This document shows positions 14,317-21,370 of a stretch of 27,298 bases of DNA, in pieces. The position numbers and the translations under genes are program-made. Position 1 is the first letter of the stretch. Each line of letters starts with the position of its first letter. Source of the DNA: Sandaracinobacteroides sp041909755 (GTDB taxonomy: Bacteria; Pseudomonadota; Alphaproteobacteria; Sphingomonadales; Sphingomonadaceae); the NCBI RefSeq assembly GCF_041909755.1, contig NZ_JAYRCW010000028.1, positions 1-27,298 of the forward strand. The letters run 5' to 3'. The notes below the pieces were generated by a model. It searched no databases, was not told the DNA's origin, and worked only from the letters and a program-made list of their open reading frames with translations.

Positions 14317-17300
14317 ATGCTGCGCCGTCTTGTCGAATGGTCGCTCCGCAACCGGGTGGCTGTGCTGGCGCTTTCACTGCTGGTGGCCGCCATCGGGGTC
14401 TGGTCGTTCGCGACCCTGCCGATCGATGCCTTCCCCGACATCGCCCCGACGCAGGTGAAGCTGATCCTGAAGGCGCCGGGCATGACGCCGGAAGAGGTGG
14501 AGGCGAAGGTCATCACCCCGATCGAGCAGCAGATGCTGGGCATTCCGGACCAGAGGATGCTGCGATCGGTGGCGAAATACGCCATCGCCGACATCACCAT
14601 CGACTTTTCCGATTCCGCCGACATCTATTGGGCGCGAAGCCAGGTGGCCGAGCGCTTTGCCGCCGTGCAGGGCGACCTGCCGGCCAGCGTGGAAGGGGGC
14701 CTCGCGCCGATCTCGACGCCGCTGTCCGACATGTTCATGTTCACCATCGAAGGGCCGCAGAGCCTTGCCGAAAAGCGCCGGCTGCTGGACTGGACGATCA
14801 GGCCGGCGCTTCGCACCGTGCCCGGCGTGGCGGACGTCAACGCGCTGGGCGGCTTTGTGGAAACCTTCGAAGTCGTGCCCGATCTCGCCGCCATGTCGGC
14901 GGCCGGCATCAGCGTGTCCGATCTGGCCGACGCCGTGGCGGCAGGCAACCGCAACGATGGGGCGGGCCGCCTGGCCGACGGCGAATCCGCCCTGATCGTC
15001 CGCGCAGTCGGCGCCGTGCAGACGCTGGAGGATCTTGCCGCCATTCCATTGAAGGCGCCGGGCGGTTCAGTCGTCCGGGTGGGCGATGTTGCCGCCGTCC
15101 GCATCGGCACGCTAACCCGCTATGGCGCCGTTACGCGGAGTGAATCCGACAGCAAGACCGGGGCTGCCGGCGGCGAGGCCGTGCAGGGGCTGGTGATCGG
15201 CCTGCGCGGATCCAATGCGGCCGACGTGGTCGCCGGCGTCAAGGCCCGGTTGGCCGAACTCGAACCCACGCTGCCGGAAGGCATGTCGATCGTCGCTTTC
15301 TACGACCGCTCGGACCTCATCGGGCGCGCCGTTCTCACGGTGGAAAAAGCCCTGCTGGAGGCATCGATACTCGTTGTCCTGCTGTTGCTGCTTTTCCTGG
15401 GGGACTGGCGTGCGGCGCTCATCGTGACGGCGGCGCTTCCGATGGCGGCGCTCATCACCTTCATCCTGATGCGCGGCTTCGGCCTGACCGCCAATCTGAT
15501 GAGCCTTGGCGGGCTGGCCATCGCCATCGGGCTGCTGGTGGATGGCGCGGTGGTGGTGGTGGAGAATATCGTCGAGCGGCTGGCGGATCCGAAGCATCGC
15601 GGAACCGGAAAGCTGAACCGCATCCTGGTGGCGACCAGCGAAGTCATTCGGCCCGTCACCTCGGGAATCGTCATCATCATGCTGGTGTTCCTGCCGCTGC
15701 TGGCGCTGCAGGGCCTGGAGGGCAAGCTGTTCGCGCCGGTCGCCCTCACCATCGTGATGGCGCTTGGCGGATCGCTGCTGCTGGCCTTCACGCTGATCCC
15801 GGTGCTGGCGTCGTGGGGGCTGAAGGCAGACGGCGGCCATCATGAGCCGTGGGCGATGCAGCGCCTCTCTCCGGCCTATGCACGGCTGCTTGGCGGCGCC
15901 TTCGTCCGGCAGCGGCTGGTGATGGCGGTGGCGGCTGCGTCGCTGCTGCTGGCCGGCTTCGCCTATACGCAGGTCGGCAAGATCTTCCTGCCAACGCTGG
16001 ACGAGGGAACGGTGCTGGTGCAGCTGGCGAAACATCCCTCCATCGGGCTGGCGCACAGCGTGGAAAGTGATCTGGCGGTCCAGCGCACCATCCTTTCCAA
16101 CGTGCCGGAAGTGGAGGCCGTGATCGCCAGAGTTGGCTCCGACGAGCTTGGCCTGGACCCCATGGGCCTGAACGAGACCGACAGTTTCCTGGTGCTGAAG
16201 CCCCGCGACGAATGGCGCGGCGACAAGGTCTGGCTGGTGGACGAGCTTCGCCGGGTGCTGGTGGCGCACCCCGGGATCGAGCCGAGTTTCACCCAGCCCA
16301 TCGAAATGCGGGTATCGGAAATGCTGACGGGCAGCCGCGGCGATCTGGCCGTGAAGATCTTCGGCCCCGATCTCGACGAGCTTGGCCGGCTGGCGGGCGA
16401 AATCGAAAAGCGGCTGGTGGCGATCGAGGGCGCCACCGAGGTGATCACGGTCGCCAACGACAAGGTGGATTATCTGTCGCTCGACATCGATCGGCTGGCG
16501 GCCGGCCGGGCGGGATTCCCCGTGGATGCCCTGCAGGACAGCCTGCGGGCGCAGGTGGAGGGACTGCCCGCGGGCACCGTTTCGGATGGCCTGCGCCGCA
16601 TCCCCGTGGTGGTTCGCGGCCCGGAAGCCGTGGCGAGCGACGCCGCCCTGTTCGCCGACCAGCTGATGCTGAGCCCGACAGGTGTGCAGGCCAGGGCCAG
16701 CGACCTGGCCCGGATGGCGCGCACCGAAGGCCCGGTGAAGCTGGAGCATGAGCAGGGTTCCCGCTTTGCGCTGGTGCAGGCCTTCGTCTCCGGGCGCGAC
16801 ATCGTTGGCTATGTGGAGGAAGCCCAGGCGAGGATCGCCGCCGAAGTGCCGATGCCGCAGGGGTATCGGATCGTCTGGGGTGGCCAGTTCGAAAACCAGC
16901 AGCGCGCCGCGACCCGCTTGTCGATCGTGCTGCCGGTGGCGCTCGGGCTGATCTTTGCGCTGCTGTTCGCGACCTTCGGGGCGGCCCGGCCCGCCGTGCT
17001 CATCCTGCTGATGATCCCCTTTGCGATGGTGGGCGGCATCCTCGCGCTCTGGGCCTCCGGCGAATATCTGTCGGTGCCGGCGTCGGTCGGCTTCATCGCC
17101 CTTCTGGGCATCGCCGTTCTCAACGGGCTGGTGATGGTGAGCTATATCCGCCAACTGCGCGAGGAGGGGCTGGAGCTGGCCGAGGCCGTCATATCGGGGG
17201 CCCGGCGCCGGCTGCGGCCGGTGCTGATGACGGCAAGCATCGCGGCCTTCGGTCTGGTGCCGCTTCTGTTCGCGACCGGCCCCGGCTCTGAAATCCAGAA

Positions 17301-17433
17301 GCCGCTGGCGATCGTGGTGATCGGGGGGCTTGTCTCGTCCACCCTGCTCACGCTGGTGCTGCTGCCGCTGCTGTACGCCCGTTTCGGAGAGGGTCGTGAA
17401 GACCGATACCTGACCGAGGGAGCCGCAGCATGA
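14317..17433 (+). CDS. CzcA-like heavy-metal efflux RND permease
   Basis: This 1038-residue proton-driven pump belongs to the heavy-metal efflux branch of the RND family and exports metal ions from periplasm or cytoplasm. TM1 is near 13-33, followed by the LPIDAFPDIAPTQV segment typical of the branch, two large periplasmic domains, and TM clusters around 340-500 and 860-1025. CzcA-like signatures include DPMGLNETDSFLVLKP and TQPIEMRVSEMLTGSRGDLAVKIFG. In TM4 the motif reads AIAIGLLVDGAVVVVEN: Asp409 and Glu416 are kept, but the first Asp of the CzcA motif DFGxxxDGAxxxxEN is Ala403, as in CusA. The metal is therefore uncertain. It starts 1 nt after the adaptor stop and overlaps the TolC-like gene by 4 bp. 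Confidence 0.94.
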   Translation: MLRRLVEWSLRNRVAVLALSLLVAAIGVWSFATLPIDAFPDIAPTQVKLILKAPGMTPEEVEAKVITPIEQQMLGIPDQRMLRSVAKYAIADITIDFSDSADIYWARSQVAERFAAVQGDLPASVEGGLAPISTPLSDMFMFTIEGPQSLAEKRRLLDWTIRPALRTVPGVADVNALGGFVETFEVVPDLAAMSAAGISVSDLADAVAAGNRNDGAGRLADGESALIVRAVGAVQTLEDLAAIPLKAPGGSVVRVGDVAAVRIGTLTRYGAVTRSESDSKTGAAGGEAVQGLVIGLRGSNAADVVAGVKARLAELEPTLPEGMSIVAFYDRSDLIGRAVLTVEKALLEASILVVLLLLLFLGDWRAALIVTAALPMAALITFILMRGFGLTANLMSLGGLAIAIGLLVDGAVVVVENIVERLADPKHRGTGKLNRILVATSEVIRPVTSGIVIIMLVFLPLLALQGLEGKLFAPVALTIVMALGGSLLLAFTLIPVLASWGLKADGGHHEPWAMQRLSPAYARLLGGAFVRQRLVMAVAAASLLLAGFAYTQVGKIFLPTLDEGTVLVQLAKHPSIGLAHSVESDLAVQRTILSNVPEVEAVIARVGSDELGLDPMGLNETDSFLVLKPRDEWRGDKVWLVDELRRVLVAHPGIEPSFTQPIEMRVSEMLTGSRGDLAVKIFGPDLDELGRLAGEIEKRLVAIEGATEVITVANDKVDYLSLDIDRLAAGRAGFPVDALQDSLRAQVEGLPAGTVSDGLRRIPVVVRGPEAVASDAALFADQLMLSPTGVQARASDLARMARTEGPVKLEHEQGSRFALVQAFVSGRDIVGYVEEAQARIAAEVPMPQGYRIVWGGQFENQQRAATRLSIVLPVALGLIFALLFATFGAARPAVLILLMIPFAMVGGILALWASGEYLSVPASVGFIALLGIAVLNGLVMVSYIRQLREEGLELAEAVISGARRRLRPVLMTASIAAFGLVPLLFATGPGSEIQKPLAIVVIGGLVSSTLLTLVLLPLLYARFGEGREDRYLTEGAAA

Positions 17434-18659
17434 AGCGCCTGATGCTTGCCCTGCTTGTGGCGGCGCCGCTCTCCGCCTCTCTGGCGGCGCAACCGGTTCT
17501 GCCCGACGCGGCGGCCGTGGAACTCGCGCTGGACAATCACCCGGAGGTGATGGCCGCGAACGCCCGGGCCGACGCGGCGCGCGCACAGGCGCGCGCCATG
17601 GCCGCCGGCAGCCACGAGTTCATCGCCGCGGCATCGCTCCTCAATCGCCGGGTGGACCGCGAAGGCGACTATTCGGAATATGATGCCAGCCTGACGCGCG
17701 CGGTCCGCCTGCCGGGCAAGGCCGGGCTTGACCGGAAGGCCGGCGACGCCGGCGTCCTGTTTGCCGAAAACATGGCGGAAGACGCGCGCCACCAGGCGGC
17801 CGTGAGCCTGAATGACCACTGGTGGGATTGGGTTGGCGCAGCCTCTGAGCGGGCCATCCTCGACGAGGCGGTCGCAGCGCTTGGGCAGACTGCCGACGCC
17901 GTCAAGCGGCGGCTGGCCCTGCGCGATGCTTCGGCGCTGGAGGCCGATCAGGCTGATGCAGCCCTTGCGCTGGCGCAGTCCGCAGCGCGGTCAGCCTCTG
18001 GTCGGGAAGAAGCCGCGCGCGTCGCGCTGGCGGCCCGGTTTCCCGGGCTGACGTTGCCCGCTCGGGCGCCCGCGCTTTCGGCCCCGCAGGTGCCGGCCGA
18101 AGGGCTGACGGAACTTGGGGCGCATGTGGTGGCGCGCAGCCACGAGATCGGTGCGGCCGTCGCCCAGGCTGATCAGGCCGGGTTGCTTGCCGAACGGAGC
18201 CGGCGCGACCGCTTCGCCGATCCGTCCATCGGAATCCGGGGCTTTTCCGAACGCAACGGTGCCGAGCGCGGCGTGGGCCTGTTGTTCAGCATTCCGCTGG
18301 GGGGTGGAAATCGCGGCGCGCTTGCCGATCAGGCCCGCGCCCAGGCAACCGCCGCCGAAGCCCAGGCCGTCGCCATCCGGCAGCAGATTTCGGCGCTCGC
18401 CGGCCGCGATGTCGCGACGGCGTCTGCCGCCTATGCGGCCTGGCAGGATGCGCACCGGGCTGCGCAGGCCAGCGCATCGGCGGCGGCCCGCGCCGGCAAA
18501 GGCCATGCGCTGGGCGGACTGGATCTGTCGGACCGGCTCTATGTGCAGAGGCTGGCGCAGGAGGCCGCGCTGGCCGAAGTCGTGGCCAGCGCGGAGGCAT
18601 GGCGGGCGATCACGCGCCTCAGGATCGACAGCCATACGCTGTGGATTCACGCAGACTGA
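17430..18659 (+). CDS. TolC-family outer-membrane channel (CzcC-like)
   Basis: This 409-residue outer-membrane factor should form the exit duct of the metal efflux complex. An N-terminal signal peptide (MKRLMLALLVAAPLSASLAA) is followed by AVELALDNHPEVMAANARADAARAQA, the usual start of the TolC/CzcC fold. Long Ala/Arg-rich coiled-coil helices and a second repeat (HVVARSHEIGAAVAQADQAGLLAERSRRDRFADPSIGI, LLFSIPLGGGNRGALADQARAQ) follow. The length is standard for CzcC-type proteins. The start overlaps the pump stop (ATGA at 17430-17433), so all three efflux genes are one translation unit. Remnants of mobile DNA begin about 15 bp after its stop, so a fourth gene of the operon could have been lost, but nothing shows this. 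Confidence 0.92.
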   Translation: MKRLMLALLVAAPLSASLAAQPVLPDAAAVELALDNHPEVMAANARADAARAQARAMAAGSHEFIAAASLLNRRVDREGDYSEYDASLTRAVRLPGKAGLDRKAGDAGVLFAENMAEDARHQAAVSLNDHWWDWVGAASERAILDEAVAALGQTADAVKRRLALRDASALEADQADAALALAQSAARSASGREEAARVALAARFPGLTLPARAPALSAPQVPAEGLTELGAHVVARSHEIGAAVAQADQAGLLAERSRRDRFADPSIGIRGFSERNGAERGVGLLFSIPLGGGNRGALADQARAQATAAEAQAVAIRQQISALAGRDVATASAAYAAWQDAHRAAQASASAAARAGKGHALGGLDLSDRLYVQRLAQEAALAEVVASAEAWRAITRLRIDSHTLWIHAD

Positions 18660-18673
18660 AGGCAATCGCCGGT

Positions 18674-18779
18674 TGAACCGCGCCGGGTTTGCCGGAGTCT
18701 CCAATTCCCCGGAAGGAGGAGTTGGCGCAAGACGACGAACAAGTATGCGTCTGAGGCCCGGGATCGGGCGGTGCGGATG
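18674..18779 (+). mobile_element. Truncated left end of an IS3-family-like insertion sequence
   Basis: The segment starts TGAACCGCGCCGGGTTTGCC, typical of IS3-family terminal repeats. A Shine-Dalgarno-like GGAAGGAGG follows. Then a frame reads RKTTNKYASEARDRAVRM, which matches the N terminus of IS3-type OrfA transposases. The match stops abruptly near 18779, and neither the rest of OrfA, OrfB nor a right terminal repeat is seen. An intact start codon is not evident. The fragment cannot transpose by itself. Confidence 0.7.
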
Positions 18780-18780
18780 G

Positions 18781-18913
18781 CTCAGCCCCCGGATTGTCGA
18801 AGCGATCGTCGAGGGCTCCCAACCGCAGGAATATCAATCGCCAACCTCTTCTCGAGGCGAACCTGCCGATCGAACGGGCAGGGCAGGAGTGGCTGTTCGG
18901 CTTCGCTGGCTGA
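18781..18913 (+). pseudogene. Frameshifted 3' end of a site-specific recombinase gene
   Basis: In one frame the sequence reads LSPRIVEAIVEGSQPQ, then in the next frame NINRQPLLEANLPIE...QEWLFGFAG followed by TGA (18911-18913). Together these resemble the C-terminal tail of large serine recombinases (pattern IVEAILDGRQP...LPxxWxxQxxxxGF). A single extra base around 18828-18831 would restore one frame. The rest of the gene is absent, so this is a remnant, fused to the IS fragment just upstream. The call is by pattern recognition of a short tail. Confidence 0.6.
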
Positions 18914-18947
18914 TCGCCCAACCATCAAGCAAACCACAGTGAAGCCG

Positions 18948-18970
18948 GGTTATTCTCGACAGAGAATCCC
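18948..18970. repeat. Inverted repeat in the mobile-DNA scar
   Basis: ATTCTC-GACA-GAGAAT (18952-18967) flanked by GGGT and CCC gives a compact hairpin with a 4-nt loop. It lies between the recombinase and amidohydrolase remnants. It could be a terminator left from the lost element; no T-run follows on either strand. Confidence 0.5.
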
Positions 18971-19012
18971 GCCGTTCTTGTGCCGTCAACCAAGCGCGGA
19001 GCCGCGCCGCAC

Positions 19013-19264
19013 TCACGCTGGATGCCCCCGAACCGATACAACTGCGCCGGGCCTTCGAACGAAGATCGTGCGGCCCTCCTTGAGGGTCTCAGTATCCTTG
19101 TTATCCGCAAATGCCTCGGGTTTCACCGCGGTCGGGTCGGCGGAGAGGATCTCGAAATCGGCAGGCTTGCCCGGCTCGAGGCTGCCTTTCGTCTTCTCCT
19201 CGAAATGCTGTGTCCGTCTCGCAGAAAGCGGCCGTCCGAATACCGGGTGCCGTTCAAGAGCCAA
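19013..19264 (-). pseudogene. 3' fragment of an amidohydrolase gene (YtcJ-like)
   Basis: The minus-strand frame contains TQHFEEKTKGSLEPGKPADF, then ILSADPTAVKPEAFADNKD and TETLKEGRTIF, which match the extreme C terminus of metal-dependent amidohydrolases of the YtcJ type, where the final beta-domain returns after the TIM barrel. Only about 52 residues (roughly 19058-19213) match; the whole catalytic barrel with its metal ligands is missing. The preceding 17 codons and the tail after EGRTIF look unrelated. The frame has no plausible ribosome site at its first ATG (19264). It is best read as a truncated, non-functional remnant in the same scar as the IS and recombinase fragments. Confidence 0.7.
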
Positions 19265-19303
19265 CTGGGCACGACTTCCGCGACTGCAAGTGCTGAAGGT
19301 TTT

Positions 19304-20446
19304 CTAGCGCATTGGGAAAATGCAATCATCCGGGGTTGGCAGAGCGGCAAACCGGTCTTCGATCCACGAGACAACGGTTTCCGCACTTTTTGATCCAATC
19401 CATCCGTGGCCAGTCTGTGGGTGGACAAGGAGCTTGACCCTGCCGCCTGCGCCACACTGCCGCTTCATGTAGGCTTGGGTGACAGACGGGCGGACGATGA
19501 CGTCGGCCCCACCCTGCGCCAGGAACAGTGGCACATGCGCCGGCAGCAGACCGGGACTGTTGCGGGCGATGATGCTGCGCCAGGGTTCCACGACGGCCAC
19601 GTCCGGCACGGTCAGGAAACCGTTTGCCAGCACCTTGTCCGCCGCGCGCTTCGAAGGACTGGGCAGCAACACGTCGATGCACCTGGCCGCCACGGCCTCG
19701 ATGGCGGGCACGGCTTCCGCTCTGACAATCGGCTCGAAAGGCGCCGCTTCCGTCCGCGCCCACGACCAGAGCGCCAGCGCGGTCAGGTTGTTCCCGCCCT
19801 TCGTGCCCATATCGTCGCGGAACAGCGCGGCAAGGTCCGTTGCCGGCGCAGCCGCCGCGACGCCCGCAAGCTCCAGTTCCGGGGCATATCCGGCCTTCAG
19901 CGCGCCGGCGAACAAAACGGCCTGCCCGCCTTGCGAGTGTCCCCACAGCGCAAAGCGATGTCCGGCGCCTGATCCTTCGATCCGGGCTGCCGCACGCACG
20001 GAATCCAGAACGGCGCGGGCTTCGGCGGGGCCATCGAGGAATGGCTGCACGTCGCCCGGGCCGGTGCCCGGATAGTCGGTCGCAGTCACCACGAAGCCCC
20101 GTTTCAGCATATCCCGCAGACCCGGGATCATCATGTAGCGCAGCGGCGAACGGGATGGCGCGCAGGCGGGCACGACTCCGGTGGTGGGGTGCGCCCAGGC
20201 GACGACGGGTCGTCCACCCACCGGGATATCGCCCGCCGGCACGATCACCAGCCCGGAAACGGCGAGGTCAGCGCCATCCTCCGACCGGGATCCATAGAGG
20301 ATTCGATACGCAGTCGCACCGTCCGGGGCGCCGCCGATGGCCTCCTCGCTCAATATCGTGCCGGGTGCCTCAGTGGCGTCGTTCGCGCTGGCAAGGGTGG
20401 CGGCCAGCAGGCCGAATGCGATCAGGACAGATCGAAAAGGCTTCAT
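19304..20446 (-). CDS. Secreted lipase-like alpha/beta hydrolase
   Basis: This 380-residue protein has an N-terminal signal peptide (MKPFRSVLIAFGLLAATLASA, cleavage near residue 21) and an alpha/beta-hydrolase fold of the secretory-lipase type. Visible elements are the oxyanion-loop region VVAWAHPTTG, the TDYPGTGPG strand-turn, the nucleophile elbow GHSQGG with Ser171, the probable acid Asp in AQGGADVIVRP and the catalytic His in TGHGWIG. It should hydrolyse esters or triglycerides outside the cytoplasm; the substrate is unknown. ATG 20446 is chosen for its signal peptide and the AGGGAAG upstream; a 50-codon extension would run through the preceding small gene. It starts 19 bp after that gene's stop, so they are probably cotranscribed. 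Confidence 0.88.
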   Translation of the reverse strand: MKPFRSVLIAFGLLAATLASANDATEAPGTILSEEAIGGAPDGATAYRILYGSRSEDGADLAVSGLVIVPAGDIPVGGRPVVAWAHPTTGVVPACAPSRSPLRYMMIPGLRDMLKRGFVVTATDYPGTGPGDVQPFLDGPAEARAVLDSVRAAARIEGSGAGHRFALWGHSQGGQAVLFAGALKAGYAPELELAGVAAAAPATDLAALFRDDMGTKGGNNLTALALWSWARTEAAPFEPIVRAEAVPAIEAVAARCIDVLLPSPSKRAADKVLANGFLTVPDVAVVEPWRSIIARNSPGLLPAHVPLFLAQGGADVIVRPSVTQAYMKRQCGAGGRVKLLVHPQTGHGWIGSKSAETVVSWIEDRFAALPTPDDCIFPMR

Positions 20447-20465
20447 CCGGCCGCTTCCCTGTTCA

Positions 20466-20738
20466 TCAGCGCTGGTTGGCTGCATCCGCGGCGAGGCGGA
20501 TTTCGATATTTGCCTGGCGCAGCAGTTCCTTCGCCTTGTCGGCATGGCCGCCCAGGTTGTTGTGGTTCTCTTTCTGCGCGAGGCTGAGCCGATCATAGGC
20601 CTGCCGGGTGAGATCCTGCGCGGCGGCGAGGTTGCCGTGCCGCTGGGGGTCGATATTCTGCACCGGTTCCTGCGCGAAGGCGCCTGCAGGGGCAGCCAGC
20701 AGGCCGAGGGCGAGTGCGGCTTTTGCTGTCTTCATCAT
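20466..20738 (-). CDS. Small secreted protein of unknown function
   Basis: The product is 90 residues with a clear signal peptide (MKTAKAALALGLLAAPAGAFAQ, cleavage after AFA) and a mature part of about 66 residues. The mature part begins NIDPQRHGNLAAAQDLTRQAYDRL, contains NLGGHADKAKELLRQA and is strongly amphipathic and helical. It looks like a small periplasmic helical-hairpin protein; similar short proteins with RHxNLAAAQ and GGHAxKAKELLxQA occur in alphaproteobacteria, from memory, without assigned function. Two adjacent ATG codons can start it (20738 or 20735); AGGA five bases before 20735 favours the second. It precedes the lipase-like gene by 19 bp, so a role as its partner or chaperone is possible, but untested. 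Confidence 0.75.
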   Translation of the reverse strand: MMKTAKAALALGLLAAPAGAFAQEPVQNIDPQRHGNLAAAQDLTRQAYDRLSLAQKENHNNLGGHADKAKELLRQANIEIRLAADAANQR

Positions 20739-20834
20739 CGTCCTGATCCTTCCTCGTCGGGGCAGGGATTGATCGCCGGATTGCCCCAGTGCCGGCTGAT
20801 CCCTCAGGCAGCGGCTGCTGCTGCGGCATGATCA

Positions 20835-21275
20835 TCAGATTTTCTGTGCCAGATCCCACACATAGCCATAGGGATCGACCAGCCGGGCGCGCATGTCGCC
20901 CCAGGGTTCCCGTCGTGCGCCGATCGCAACGTCCGCGCCACCGGCCTGCATCGCCGAGGCTGCCTGCGCCAGATCGTCCACATAAAGATAGAATGCGAAT
21001 GACGCTGTCTCGTCAGGGGATGGCGGACGAAGGCCGGGGTCAAAGCGCATGCTGTTCAGGGTGAAGTTGATCCCGCGATACCGGAGCCGCGCGAAATCCA
21101 GTCTGCCATCCTCGCCCGGAAGCAGGAAGATGGGAACAAAGCCGAGCGCCGTCGTGTAGAAATCCAGTGCGCGTTCGACATCCTCGAGGATCAATGCGGC
21201 CGTCATCCAGTTCAGGCCGGGCCAGGGGTGGGGCCGGCTTTCCACATTGTCGAACCAGTTCGGATTCTGCTGCAT
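20835..21275 (-). CDS. VOC (glyoxalase/bleomycin-resistance) family protein
   Basis: This encodes 146 residues with a single vicinal-oxygen-chelate repeat pair. Typical features are TAALILEDVERALDFYTTALGFVP at the first beta-alpha-beta unit, ASFAFYLYVDDLAQAASAMQAGGADV at the second, and the closing REPWGDMRARLVDPYGYVWDLAQ motif shared with PhnB-like and glyoxalase-like members. The usual metal ligands (His/Glu) are not all obvious, so it might be a binding protein instead of a metalloenzyme, and no substrate can be given. ATG 21275 is preferred (CAGGAC upstream); a start 16 codons earlier is less likely. It lies 95 bp after the autotransporter stop, behind a stable hairpin, and 96 bp before the small secreted gene. 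Confidence 0.85.
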   Translation of the reverse strand: MQQNPNWFDNVESRPHPWPGLNWMTAALILEDVERALDFYTTALGFVPIFLLPGEDGRLDFARLRYRGINFTLNSMRFDPGLRPPSPDETASFAFYLYVDDLAQAASAMQAGGADVAIGARREPWGDMRARLVDPYGYVWDLAQKI

Positions 21276-21300
21276 GTCCTGTTTCCCTGTCGTATTGATT

Positions 21301-21367
21301 GAAGATGCGGCCTTGCCGGGCACCCGCGCGGAGTCATTCCGCAGGAGGTGGCCGGCAAGGCATCTTC
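21301..21367. terminator. Large hairpin downstream of the autotransporter gene
   Basis: GAAGATGC...CCTTGCCGG (21301-21319) pairs with CCGGCAAGGCATCTTC (21352-21367), with a 3-nt bulge. The loop holds an inner 5-bp hairpin GCGGA-GTCAT-TCCGC (21328-21342). It begins four bases after the autotransporter stop codon. There is no T-tract, so it may terminate weakly, protect the 3' end of a very long mRNA, or set the level of the downstream VOC gene. Confidence 0.6.
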
Positions 21368-21370
21368 AGG

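Noticed and set aside
15112..17586. 824-codon minus-strand frame opposite the RND pump
   Set aside because: The pump on the plus strand has full family signatures; the opposite frame is rich in Gln, His and Arg, typical of a high-GC shadow.
20776..20820. GCCGG/CCGGC inverted repeat between the VOC and small secreted genes
   Set aside because: A 5-bp GC-rich pairing is expected by chance at this base composition.
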